DNA of 64,000 bases from Shinisaurus crocodilurus. Lineage: Eukaryota > Chordata > Lepidosauria > Squamata > Shinisauridae. The translations under genes and the position numbers were made by a program. Shown in pieces: positions 31,976 to 41,814 of this stretch. The first letter of the stretch is position 1. Each line of letters begins with the position of its first letter. The notes beneath the pieces were generated by a model, which was not told the origin of the DNA, ran no database searches, and saw nothing but the letters and a program-made list of their open reading frames with translations. Location of the stretch: the NCBI GenBank assembly GCA_021292165.1, contig CM037878.1:3596001-3660000 (forward strand), given 5' to 3'.

Positions 31976-32769
31976 ACTATTATAATGTGGAAGAACATGT
32001 GTGTTTTTGGCAGTTTGAGTTTTGTTCTTTAGTGGCCTGTGTTTCTGGGTTTTTTTTTCTGGTTACCGTAGATGCTGTCGCAGTCCATCCATGTAGTTCT
32101 AATCTAAAACCTACATGTGCGGAAAAACAACAACACTTTAAGTTATCCCGCCACTGTCACCAGATCCAATTTTTCAAAAAAATTAACTTTGAGGCTTGGG
32201 TCTATAAACTCACCACCATAGTGTTTAATAAAGTTCTCAATTAGACCTCATCACTAGGGAATGCTTTCTTCAGCTATAAAAAACCTTTTAACTGCTGCCA
32301 CTAGAATAAACCCTCTCTACCTAAAAGAAACTCAGTAGTCTGGTTCCTATGGTTTCGGCATGGGATTGACAGTACTGCTAGAGACCACTTTCAAAATGAA
32401 CAGAAAGTAAGATGTTTGTTAATGAAAATTATTTACAAAATGAATAAAATATTACTCTTCAAATAAAACCTTGAGATTGCTTAAAAGTTCTTAAATTAAA
32501 TATGGTTGCTTACCATTCCTAAACTGAGTCATTCCCAGCTGAATAAAATCTCAATAGCTTTTCCTACAGATCGGATTTCCCTAAGCTCCACCCCACAAAC
32601 AGGAACAGGTTTAGGAATTTCCCTAAACTTCCTTACAAATAGGAACAGATGCTGTACACTACACCAGTCTTCTCTGCCTCCCGTTCTTCCTGCTGCTTCT
32701 CTAGGATGATTCAGATGTTTCAGGGACTCCTTGCTGATGTTCCTGCTGGTCAGACATTAAATAGGAACC
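31976..32769. other. Unassigned, AT-rich, possibly LTR-derived
   Basis: AATAAA-like motifs at several places and CTGCTGCTTCTCTAGG near 32690 hint at a degraded LTR, but no ends or duplication were found. Confidence 0.3.
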
Positions 32770-33540
32770 TAAAATATGTGATCACAAGCTGAATATGAGC
32801 CAGCAATGTGATGTGGCTGTTCCAAATTGCATGAAGTACTAGTTCCTCTCTACTCAGCAGCAGTGATTAGGTCTTATTTTGAGTAGTGTGTCCAGGTCTG
32901 GGCACCACACTTTAAGAAGGATGTAGACAAACTGGAGAGGGTTCAGAGGAGGGCAACAGAGATGATAAAGGGACTGGAAACAAGGCCCTATGAGGCCTGT
33001 GGCTTACGCTGGCTCAGCTTGTCTGAGCATGGAAAGCTAAGCAGGGTCAACCCTGGTGATTATACTTGGATGGGAGACCCCTCCTCTAGTTTCCTGCATT
33101 GAGCAGGGGGTTGGACTCGATAGCCTTGTAGGCTCCTTCCAACTCTATGATCTATGAAATCTATGAAACTGGGCATGTGTAGCATTCAGAAGAGAAGACT
33201 GAGGGGAGATTCGATAGCACTCTTCCAGAACTTGAAAGGGTGTCACACAGGATCTCTTCTCCATCATCCCAGGTTGCAGGATACGGAATGATGCGCTCAA
33301 GTTACAGGAAGCCAGATTCCGCCTGGACATCAGGAAAAACTTCCTGACTGTCAGAGCAATACGGCAATGGAACCAACGACCTAGGGAGGTGGTGGGCTCT
33401 CCCACTCTGGAGGCATTCAAGGTGCAGCTGGACAGCCATCTGTCAGGGATGCTTTGACTTGGGTTCCTTCGTTGAGCAGGGGGCCGGCCTCAATGGCCTT
33501 ATAGGCCCCTTCCAACTGTACTGTTCTATGATTCTATGAA
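32770..33540 (+). mobile_element. CR1 LINE fragment hosting a 5S-CR1 SINE
   Basis: The RT segment 32770-32993 (GAGCCAGCAATGTGATGTGG, AAACTGGAGAGGGTTCAGAG) and the segment 33167-33540 to the 3' end are parts of one copy. A short deletion lies near 32824, before TTCCAAATTGC, and the SINE sits between the segments. This copy is more diverged than those at 9692 or 25370. Confidence 0.85.
32994..33167 (+). mobile_element. 5S rRNA-headed SINE nested inside a CR1 copy
   Basis: A complete head (GGCCTGTGGC start, AAGCTAAGCAGGGTC, TTGGATGGGAGACC) and a complete CR1-type tail interrupt a CR1 reverse transcriptase segment. CR1 sequence stops at ..GGCCCTATGAG and resumes at ACTGGGCATG, lacking about 14 bases compared with the full CR1 at 16961-16990. 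The SINE is therefore younger than that CR1 copy, and its insertion seems to have come with a small target deletion. Confidence 0.88.
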
Positions 33541-34117
33541 GTGACTGTAGATCTGTAAAAAGCACTAACCCCCTCCCCCAGTATTGCATATTTTTCAATT
33601 TTCCCAAAATCTCTGTTCTCCCCCCAGCCCCAATGGGGGAAAAATGGCTTTTGTTCCATGGCTTCAAAATTTATAGAAATTTTACATCTCTACTCACACG
33701 TTGGGAAACTGAGCATGACTTGGAGCATCCCTAAATGTCTTTCAGTACAAGATACATAAGATCAGTAATTTTAATAAGGAATGGAAGAAATAATTATGCT
33801 GGGAATCTTACACAGAGGATTAAAAAATTCCCCCCCCCCCTGACTTCATTATTTCCAGACATTTTACATCTCTAGTCTTTCTATAAAAGTGTTCTTATTA
33901 CATAATTTCTAGAAATTATTTTGTGGGGAGTAAAGGCTGGGCAACTATATGTAAACACCTTGTCTCAAATTCTAAAAGAAAATATTTCATAATCCAAAGT
34001 TGTTCAATTTTTCCAATTTTTTTTTTGGGGGGAAACAAAAACGGTCCTTGGGGGAAAAAAATGGGGGGAAACTGTTTTGCTTCTGAATTTTTCTGGGGGG
34101 TTTTCTGGGCCTTCACA
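33541..34117. other. AT-rich, probably degraded DNA repeats
   Basis: ATTTTTCAATTTTCCC and TTTTACATCTCTA blocks occur twice (33588-33700, 33850-34110), suggesting copies of one repeat. Confidence 0.35.
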
Positions 34118-34220
34118 TCCTTACTCATAATACTAGAACTCAAAGGGGTCATTCCATGAAGCTGATTGGTGGGAGATTCAGGACAGATCAAAGGAAGAAC
34201 TTTTTCACACAGCACGTAGT
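34118..34220 (+). mobile_element. CR1-clade LINE fragment (second lineage)
   Basis: Encodes the block LIGGRFRTDQRKNFFTQHVV, then breaks at TTTTTGTTGGACC, where a hAT-like arm begins. Confidence 0.65.
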
Positions 34221-34310
34221 TTTTGTTGGACCGCAACATGGCCACGCTTGCTGGGAATGCTGGGAGTCGTTATCCAACTCATTTGGAGGGAACCAGGTTG
34301 TGGGTGGCTG
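34221..34310. mobile_element. hAT-like fold-back, degraded
   Basis: GTTGGACCGCAACATGGCC, AATGCTGGGAGTCGTTATCC and GGAGGGAACCAGGTTG retain the right-arm order of the family. Confidence 0.45.
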
Positions 34311-35031
34311 CCTTAGCATCCCTCCCTGTTCTGGTCTTCCTCTGAGCAGAGAGGTTCTATTCAGCGCTGATGGTGAATAGCGGCTGATAAAGCTGTTCGC
34401 CTCCATGAACTTGTGTAGGCCTTTTGTAAAAGCCGCCGAAGACGGTGGCCAAACATCTCTTGCAAAAAAGGCAATGGTCCCGGCCTGGACCGCTGACAAA
34501 ACCCAGCGTTTGCACTGGGATCATCTCATTTCCTTTATTAACATAACTAACGCCTCTCCCTCTTTTGGAGATGATCCCTTTGCAGAGAAAGGGATTCTGA
34601 CTTTATTTTCCCTGTAACCGACCTGCAGCTAAACACCCGGCATCGCACTGGGGAGCCAAGCTGCATCTCGACCCGGGGTTTAACTTCTGCAAAGCTCTAA
34701 AGGAAATGAGATTAGGTCAGACTTCCTGTTCTGTATCCTGAACAGTTGCGGGGGGCGGCGGCACTGGTTGTCTGCCCTTCTGCTCTCTTTGCCTTCTAGG
34801 AGAGAGGACTGGGATTTCCAGAGGGGAACGGACTGTGTGGAATGTACTTCCTTACCCTTCCTTGCGCTGACCTTTTCTCTGCTAGCTTGCTTGCTGCCAA
34901 GGCTGGCCGCATGAGAAAGCCCGCTGGCTGCTTGGCATGGCAATAGTTGAGAAAGAAAAAATATTCCAGGGCCTTCCTGCGTATCACGAATATCTGAGAC
35001 TGCTTCTGCTCCAGAAGCCAAAGTCCTGTAG
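34311..35031. other. Unassigned intronic sequence
   Basis: No repeat or exon recognised. Confidence 0.4.
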
Positions 35032-35117
35032 GCTGCAACCCTGTACACATTTACCTGGGAGTAAGTCTCACTGAACTCAGTGGAACTTACATCTGAGTAG
35101 GCATTGCATAGGGTTGC
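35032..35117. mobile_element. Short inverted-end repeat, same family as 18254
   Basis: GGCTGCAACCCTGTACAC, TTACCTGGGAGTAAGTC, GGAACTTACATCTGAGTAGG, GCATAGGGTTGC. Confidence 0.65.
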
Positions 35118-35449
35118 TTTGTCCGTCTGTTGCAGAGAAGCGTCAGGATTGCAAAGGTATGCTCAGATGAATGTCGGGGGCGGGCATGTACGGGAACGAG
35201 TTCTGGCTTTGCAGTATGGATGAGGCACTGATGAACAACAATAGCCTGTCACGATGATGTGAAGCAGCCCGAGTTATGGTTTGAGCAGGAAATGCTCGGC
35301 TATAGTGAAAAGCTCATAATATCTGTGAGAATTGGCCCAAACATACAAGGCCGGTTGTTTAGGAAGGCAGAACGCTCTGCAGGAGAAAAGTGAACACGCT
35401 TCTTTGCCCCTCTGTGCCCCTCTGTCCTGAACGAAGTGATGGCAGCTTC

Positions 35450-35582
35450 TCATAGATCTCATAGATCATAGAGTTGGAAGGAGCCTACAAGGCTATCGAG
35501 TCCAACCCCCTGCTCAATGCAGGAAACTAGAGGAGGGGTCTCCCATCCAAGTAATAACCAGGCTTGACCCTGCTTAGCTTTC
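35450..35582 (-). mobile_element. 5'-truncated 5S-CR1 SINE
   Basis: On the minus strand the copy starts in the 5S head at AAGCTAAGCAGGGTCAAG, contains TTACTTGGATGGGAGACC and has the complete CR1 tail with ATCTATGAGATCTATGA at its end. Confidence 0.8.
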
Positions 35583-36029
35583 TGTTTTGTTGCCAGTTTG
35601 CTCTCACCTCCCCAGTTCTAAGAACAGCATTTCTGGTCTGCATTTCTGTTTCCTGAAAGCTACGCCACCCAGCCCCTGTGGGTCTGTTCCCCAGGCGTCG
35701 CTGTACTGTGGGATTAGCTGTGCTTCTCATTAATCGGGGTCCCTTTATAAGATCCTGCGGATTTGGAAGGAGAGGGGACTCGCCCAGCGCCCACATCAGT
35801 GACGCGGCTGCAGCGTGGGCAGTTTCACCCTGTGCTTTTGAAAATTAGAGGGCTGCTGAGGGAAATCTTTCGAGGTAACTGTGTCCGCGACATCCCTGCA
35901 AAAGTGGCGTGCTTCCCTTTTCCTCTCTCCCTCTCCCAACCTCTGCATCATGCACGCCGTCTCTGGACAGTCGCACACCCAGATCAGGCACCCTGTTCTG
36001 CAGTGGTACCGCAGCGCTTGGCCTGATCG
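35583..36029. other. Unassigned intronic sequence
   Basis: No repeat or exon recognised. Confidence 0.4.
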
Positions 36030-36697
36030 CAGGGCCGGATTAACATAGGGGCGATTGGAGCGGCAGCTCCAGGCCCATAACAGAAAAGAGGCCCACAATA
36101 TAGGGACACACGGCACGATTTGAGTTAGCTCTGATCGTTATCATTCAGCATAATTAATGATTTTTTCAAGATTAGAAAGGTGTTCTAAGCACATCTGCAT
36201 TACAGGCTTGAGGCAAGACCTAGCAAGAACTGTTGTTCTCAAATTAGCATTTCGGTAGGTGTTTGCATTTCAATGTTACTACATTTCTTTGAAGCACATG
36301 GGGGCTTGCTAGGGTCTGTAATATTCAGATTTAGAAGGGACCTCTCTCTCCAGCCTCGAGCAAAAGATCTTTCTGATTCGCAGCTCAATTGTTCAAATGC
36401 TAGTTTAACAAAAAAAACAAAAACAAAGCAACAAGAACAACACAATTATTCTTGGTCAAGCAAAGCTTCCTGGCTTTTTGTTGTGGCTGCTTTTTCTTTT
36501 TTAATAAATAAATTTGGGGGAAATTGGGAAGAGCCTTACTGATGAGCTGCAGGAGTTTTTGAGTTTTGGCACTTTAATGGTAATTAAAATATTTAATTTG
36601 TTTTAATATAAAATTGCGTCTTCATTTTATTTATTTCCATAAAAAGGCCCACCAAAATCCTCAGCACCAGGCCCATAATGCTCTTAATCTGGCCCTG
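36030..36697. mobile_element. Non-autonomous hAT element
   Basis: Inverted ends CAGGGCCGGATTAA and TTAATCTGGCCCTG. Flanks GCCTGATCG and GCCTGATG look like an 8-bp duplication with one change. The 668-bp interior is AT-rich and shows no transposase. Confidence 0.82.
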
Positions 36698-36750
36698 GCC
36701 TGATGCTGTCTGTCCAGGCATCGTGGCACCGCTGCAGTTTTTAGTTGGCC

Positions 36751-37227
36751 TTATTATTATTGTATTTGTATCCCGCCATTTTACCTGCAAGGAACCCAAG
36801 ACGACTTACATAAGCCTCTTCCCCCTCCCTGTTTGATCCTCACAGCGACCCTGTGAGGTAGGTTAGGCTGAGAGTCAGCGACTGGCCCAAAGTCACCCAG
36901 TGAGCTTCATGGCGAGAACCCGGATTGCCTGAGTCCCAGTTCAACACTGAGAGTCAGCGTGGCGCAGTGGTGAGAGTGTTGGACTGGGACTCGGGAGATC
37001 CGGGGTCTAGTCCCCGCTTGGCCACGAAACTCACTGGGTGACTTTGGGCCAGGTACTGGCTCTCAGCCTCACCTACCCCTCAGGGTTGTTGTGAGGATAA
37101 AATGGAGAGGAGGAGGATTATGTAAGCCGCCTTGGGTTCCTTGCAGGAAAAAAGGTGGGGTATAAATATAATGAAAAATAAATAAGATAGGATAAACACT
37201 CTCACCACTACGCCACACTGGCTCTCG
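36751..37227 (-). mobile_element. Sauria SINE (minus), split by a plus-strand Sauria SINE
   Basis: Tail and body occupy 36751-36948 (CCCGCCATTTTACCTGCAAG, CTGAGAGTCAGCGACTGG, GAACCCGGATTGCC). The tRNA-like head occupies 37195-37227 (CTCACCACTACGCCACACTG). The plus-strand copy between them is flanked by AACACT on both sides. Confidence 0.88.
36949..37194 (+). mobile_element. Sauria SINE nested in an opposite-strand Sauria SINE
   Basis: Complete copy from GAGAGTCAGCGTGGCGCAG to the tail CTTGGGTTCCTTGCAGG and TATAAATATAATG. AACACT at 36943-36948 and 37195-37200 is the target duplication. The two copies form an inverted pair able to fold. Confidence 0.9.
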
Positions 37228-37810
37228 TCTGCTTGAGTGAAGAACTGGGTGTGCAAGATCATGTGTCCCCAAAAGGTGTGTGGCAGGGAGAAGACCACCG
37301 TGAGTATGGCAAAACGCTGACTTGGCTGGACCTTGCTGTGGACGTTTCTGCCCCAGGGGCAGCTCTGCAAGCCAGCGGCTTCTTAGGCCCCCCATGAGTC
37401 AGCGGGATGCTGCTTGGCCAAGAATGATATGCAGTTTGCATGGGAAAGTTTAACACTCTATCAATTAAAGGAGAATATTTCTGCTTTTGCTTTTATCCTG
37501 CTCATGTCCCGTCCCGTCCCCCCCTTTCTGGGGCACACTTCTCTTAATCTGTTTAACATTTTTCTTCCCAGAGTGAGTTCCGCATGCAGTGTGCTGTTCA
37601 GAAGCACGGTTTATAAGCACCGTGCGCTCTTTAAAAGCATTCCATGATCTTCTCCTTTCCAATGTTGGATATGGATCAGGTTAAATCATGTCAGTTTGCA
37701 TACAGGTATTGGAAGTATGCTGCTATCTTTTGGGGGAGTTTAAAAAAAAAAATCTGAAAAGTTGTAGGGAGGCCTTGAAAATGCATCTATAAGAGATGAT
37801 GAGCTTATTG
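37228..37810. other. Unassigned intronic sequence
   Basis: No repeat or exon recognised. Confidence 0.4.
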
Positions 37811-38025
37811 ACCAGGGCTCAGAGTTAGAGCACACGTTTTGCATCCGGAAGGTCCCAGCTTTGATTCCCAGTACCTCCTGTGAAGGGCCCCAGGTTGGCC
37901 AGCGGGGAAGCATCTCTCTCTGCCTGAGATACTAGAGGGCTGTTGCCAGTCAGAGCAGGCAAGACTGTGATGCACACCCGAATTCTTCATGTGGTGGGAG
38001 CTTTCCGGTGAGTCAGTGCCTACTC
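37811..38025 (+). mobile_element. tRNA-headed SINE (second type)
   Basis: Head GGGCTCAGAGTTAGAGCAC with degenerate B box GCTTTGATTCCC, then GAGGGCTGTTGCCAGTCAG in the body. Confidence 0.7.
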
Positions 38026-38137
38026 TGGGTTCAGTTTCCTTTGGAAGGAGGACACAGGAGGCTTATGGCATTTTCTAACATTTGTGTTTTATTTACGAAG
38101 ATACTTGTTGAGCATAGGTGGAGGTTCACAGTTTAAC

Positions 38138-38531
38138 AGAGCCAGGTTGGTGTAGTGCAGTGTTTCTCAACCTTGGGTCCCCAGATGTTTTTGGCCTACA
38201 ACTCCCAGCATGCCCCAGCCAGCATAGCTGGCTGGGGCATGCTGGGAGTTGTAGGCCAAAAACATCTGGGGACCCAAGGTTGAGAAACACTGGTGTAGTG
38301 GCTCAGGTGTTGGACAGGGACTGGGGAGACCCGGGTTCTAGTCCCCGCTCGGCCATGAAGCTCACTGGGTGACTTTGGGCCAGTCACTGACTCTCAGCCT
38401 CACCTACCTCACAGGGTTGTTGTGAAGATAAAATGGAGAGGAGGAGGAGGAGGACTATGTAAGCCGCCTTGGGTTCCTCACAAGAGGAAAAAAGGCGGGA
38501 TATAAATGTAATAATAAAATAATAATAATAA
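38138..38531 (+). mobile_element. Sauria SINE interrupted by a palindromic hAT element
   Basis: Head starts AGAGCCAGGTTGGTGTAGTG, is broken at 38157, resumes at 38293 with the duplicated GTGTAGTG, and runs to CCTTGGGTTCCTCACAAG and the (AAT)n tail. Confidence 0.9.
38158..38292. mobile_element. Palindromic hAT MITE with perfect 8-bp duplication
   Basis: The 135-bp element is an almost perfect fold-back. CAGTGTTTCTCAACCTTGGG at the left is mirrored at the right end, with arms meeting at about 38225 (CCAGCCAGC ATAGCT GGCTGG). GTGTAGTG at 38150-38157 and 38293-38300 is the target duplication inside a Sauria SINE. Confidence 0.93.
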
Positions 38532-38673
38532 TTTTTTAAAAAATACTCAAAGTTCACTGCTGCTCCCACATTAGATTTCTCAGCAGGGCAGCCTTTGTTA
38601 AAGATATTCTCCCGAACAAAGGGAAGGTACTTGACCATTCTGCCAAGAGCATGAGGAGAATCTCCATTACTCA

Positions 38674-38760
38674 GAGCCGGCCCTGCCATTAGGCAGAGTG
38701 AGGCAGTTGCCTCAGGCGGCAGATTCTGGGAGGTGGCAGCAAGCTATTGGAGGAGAGACC
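38674..38760. mobile_element. hAT MITE left-end fragment
   Basis: CAGAGCCGGCCCTGCC, GAGTGAGGCAGTTGCC and TCAGGCGGCAG resemble the left end of the CAGGGCCGG-type elements at 36030 and 44571; no right end found. Confidence 0.5.
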
Positions 38761-39213
38761 TGTGGGCCATGCAGCCTGCCTTGTGCCCCCTAAGCTAGTC
38801 TGCTGCCTTCAGGTACGGTGGAGGACGCTGTTGAAGAAAGACTCAGCTAGCAGTCCAGTCAGCTTTTGTAGGTGCAGCGGGTCGGGACGCCATCCTGTCT
38901 TTCGGCTCTGGCAGCAAAATGTCTTGGGCTGGCCCTGCCTGCACTCCTCCTGGTCCAACCCCTTTGGCAGATCCCACTCTTACAGTCCAGAGCCCCAGGG
39001 CTGGAAGGGACCCTGATTGACAGCCGGCCCAGCCCCATAGCAGTACCGATGAGGTGGACAAGTAGGTCACCCTAGTAGAAGTCAGTTCCATGGGTCTGTG
39101 TGTTTAGCAGGGTAAATGTGGGTTGTAGCCAATACAGACCAGGTATCCCCTGGCTATTGAAACCACTGAGCAGACTTGAATCGGAACATCTTTTGGGGGG
39201 TGCATCTGTGTCA

Positions 39214-39386
39214 GGCCTGTGGCTCACGCTGGCTCAGCTTGTCTGAGTGTGGAAAGCTAAGCAGGGTCAGGCCTGGTTATTCCTTGGATGGGAGACCCCC
39301 TCCTCTAGTTTCCTGCATTGAGCAGGGGGTTGGACTGGATGGCCTTGCAGGCCCCTTCCAACTCTATGATCTATGAATCTATGAAT
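39214..39386 (+). mobile_element. 5S rRNA-headed SINE with CR1 tail, full-length copy
   Basis: About the first 85 bases follow 5S rRNA. The block GGAAAGCTAAGCAGGGTC and, further on, TTGGATGGGAGACC correspond to the box A-to-box C internal promoter of 5S genes. After a short CCTCCTCTAG linker the remaining ~85 bases are the CR1 3' end (GCATTGAGCAGGGGGTTGG, GGCCTTG..GGCC hairpin, CCTTCCAACTCTATGATC). The tail closes with TCTATGAATCTATGAAT. The 5S head supplies RNA polymerase III transcription; the CR1 end is the likely recognition site for CR1 reverse transcriptase. Confidence 0.85.
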
Positions 39387-39605
39387 AAACCACCTCACCT
39401 GCTCTAGCCCAAGGAGCTTTGCAGTTTTCCCCTCTGGCCAGAGCTGAATAAATCCCCATCTCGCATCCTTCAGGCCATCAGTTTGAGACTCGCTGTGGAC
39501 TCTGATCCTAACGTGGAGCCTCAGAAAGTGCTAGTAATATGCTAGGTGTTATTGTTCTACTGGGTGTTGTTATTCTCTTGTCTTCTTTAAGCCCAGATCC
39601 CTGTA

Positions 39606-39856
39606 CAGTCATGCCTTGGATTGAGAGCATAATTCGTTCCGGAAACGTGCTTGTAATCCAAAACACTCTTATATCAAAACGAAATCCCCCCCAAAAAAAT
39701 TTGTACAGAGATTTTTAATTTAAGCCGTACTACAGTACTTGTATTGCAAGACGTCGCTTGTATATCAAGTCAATTTTTTAAAAATAAATATTTAAAAATG
39801 TGCTTGTCTTGCAAAACACTCTCAAACCAAGTTACTTGCAATCCAAGGTATTACTG
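39606..39856. mobile_element. Tigger/pogo-like MITE, copy 2
   Basis: Same element as at 2348, same orientation, about 95 per cent identical by eye. It is flanked by TA on both sides (39604-39605, 39857-39858), the Tc1/mariner target duplication. Confidence 0.88.
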
Positions 39857-39958
39857 TAGTTGCCTCTTCCTCACCCAACCACCCCCAGAGCCAACTGAAC
39901 CAGAATGGATTGCCAGCGCAAAGTATGCAATAATATGCTTTCTCCTTTTGTAATCTTA

Positions 39959-40065
39959 GAGTGCCATCCTATGCATGTTTAGAGAGGAAAAATGTCCTAC
40001 AAGTCCCATGTGGGAATTTTTCTGTCTAAACTTTTTTCTGTCTAAACATGCATAGGGTTGCACCC
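39959..40065. mobile_element. Fold-back MITE with TTA duplication, copy 1
   Basis: Ends GAGTGCCATCCTATGCATG and CATGCATAGGGTTGCACCC are inverted; TTA lies at 39956-39958 and 40066-40068. A 3-bp TTA duplication fits PIF/Harbinger-type elements. The centre is degraded. Confidence 0.75.
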
Positions 40066-40084
40066 TTAGTCTGTTATCACTTTA

Positions 40085-40165
40085 CATCAGCGGGCTGTGG
40101 GTTTTTTTGGGAGTTGTAGCCCAACACATCTGCAGGGCACTCAGTTGGTGAAGGCTGCCTGACAC
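40085..40165. mobile_element. hAT-like right-arm fragment
   Basis: GGGAGTTGTAGCCCAACAC, TCTGCAGGGCACTCAG, TGGTGAAGGCTGCC. Confidence 0.5.
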
Positions 40166-40719
40166 GCTTCAGGGTCATATATGTCTGGAAAGAGGAACGC
40201 TTCAATGGAACGTCGGGCCAGCTGCCTGGCCAAAACACAGCTGTGCCAGTCCTGTCCAAAACGCTTTTGCCAGCCAGCTCACTTTGGCCATGTATTTCAT
40301 TTGTAACCCATGGAACGTTTGCTGGGCCATTTTCTGACGTCACTGCAGAACCAGCCGTCTGCCCTTGCTTTGGTCCAACTGTAATAACTGAGTGTCACAA
40401 TATTGCAAGGGACCCGAGATGAATTGCTTAGTCTAGGGGTGGGCAACATCTCCAGAAATTAAAGACATCTAGCAAATTAAAAACACACACACACCAGGAA
40501 AAACAACAACAGCCAGATCAATAAAACATGCATAAAACATGCATAAAAGCAAAAGACATGCAGTTTTTAAAAGTGGTCTTTTATTGCTTTACTTGATTGC
40601 TGAGGAAAAACAGGATAAAAATGTTTTGAGCAAATAAAACAAGGAGGAAGGAGAGGTCAAGCAAAATAAGATCAAACAGGAAACAGGTCAAAAGCCTGCG
40701 GAAACAAAAAAAATATTTT
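40166..40719. other. Unassigned, A-rich
   Basis: AAAACATGCATAAAACATGC is a short direct repeat near 40525; the right end may belong to the old L2-like copy. Confidence 0.35.
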
Positions 40720-41210
40720 TAGGTAGTGGTGGAACACCATCAGAGATTGGCCAAACCCGTCTCTGAAGGCAGGGAGTTCCACGGGCTGGGCGGCACAGCA
40801 GAAAAGGCCATTCTTGCATGTTCCTACCAACTGTACCTGAGAAGCTGGTCAGACCCATAGATGAGTATCCCTAGCTGAGCGAAATGCAGTGGCAGAACCC
40901 TATGGGAGGAGATGGCCCTTCAGGTACCCTGGTTGGCTTTAAAGGTTAACCAGCACTTTGAATTTTGCCCAGAAAATGGACCAAAAAATATAACAGAAGA
41001 GTTGCATGCTCTAAAAAAAAAATAATGCACTGAGCAAAACATCAGTCACTGGATTTTGTACCAGCTGAGGATTCCAAACAGTCTTTAGAGGCAGCCCTAC
41101 ATTGAGTGTGTTGCAGTAATCTTGCCTTGATCATGTCACTAAAAAGCATGTGTAGCGGTAGCCTGGCGCACTTGCTCCAGAAACAGGTGGAGCTGGCACA
41201 TCTGCCAGGT
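40720..41210 (-). mobile_element. Old L2-like LINE fragment
   Basis: Minus-strand order is ATTACTGCAACACACTC.., GTACAAAATCC, then TGGAACTCCCTGCCTTCAG near 40770. This follows the layout of L2 RT C-termini but with many mutations. Confidence 0.5.
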
Positions 41211-41814
41211 TTCAGGGGTCCCCCAGCAAAATGCACTCTGGTGGGTCCCTTTCTACATCACCCCCATGTGAGTTTACGTGGTGGCAGGAATGCTGGGCGG
41301 CTGGGGGCTGCCCTTTTAATTTCCCCACAATGCTCCGAGGAAGCGTTGCTGCAGGGCACTGTGGGGAATTAAAGTGGCAGGTCGCAGGCCAAGCCTCCAG
41401 GCATTGGGGCTCAGGGCACCAGCATGGCTGGATCGGGGACCGCTGCCCAGCTGCAAACCTGTTTCCCCTGCCTGGGCCAGCTTAGAGACATTCTCCACTT
41501 GCTTGCTCCCTACTGGCTCTCTCATAATGCTGCGCTGCATTATTTGGGTTCAAATAAATAAAGCAAGAATGTGGAAGGCCAGACCTAATGGTGCATTTGC
41601 CGCAGGTAAGTTTGCTAAAGCTGAGCCTCCAGTTTCCATGTACCTGGCAGCTGCAAAGGAAGGCATGGGCGAAGGTGCCACAGCAACCTCAGAAGCCGAG
41701 GGGGCCATGTTGATGCCCCCGTGTGCTGGCGTTGGTCCACACAAGAAGCGCCCCCATTTGAGCCCCCCCAGGAACACCAGCAGCATTTGTATGTGAAAAA
41801 CCACCTGGAAGAAA
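41211..41814. other. Unassigned with a small inverted repeat
   Basis: CTTTTAATTTCCCCACAATG (41309) faces CACTGTGGGGAATTAAAG (41358), possibly a small MITE. Confidence 0.4.

Noticed and set aside
39214..39300. 5S rRNA gene
   Set aside because: Only about 85 of 120 bases are 5S-like, and all copies join CR1 sequence at the same point, so these are SINEs.
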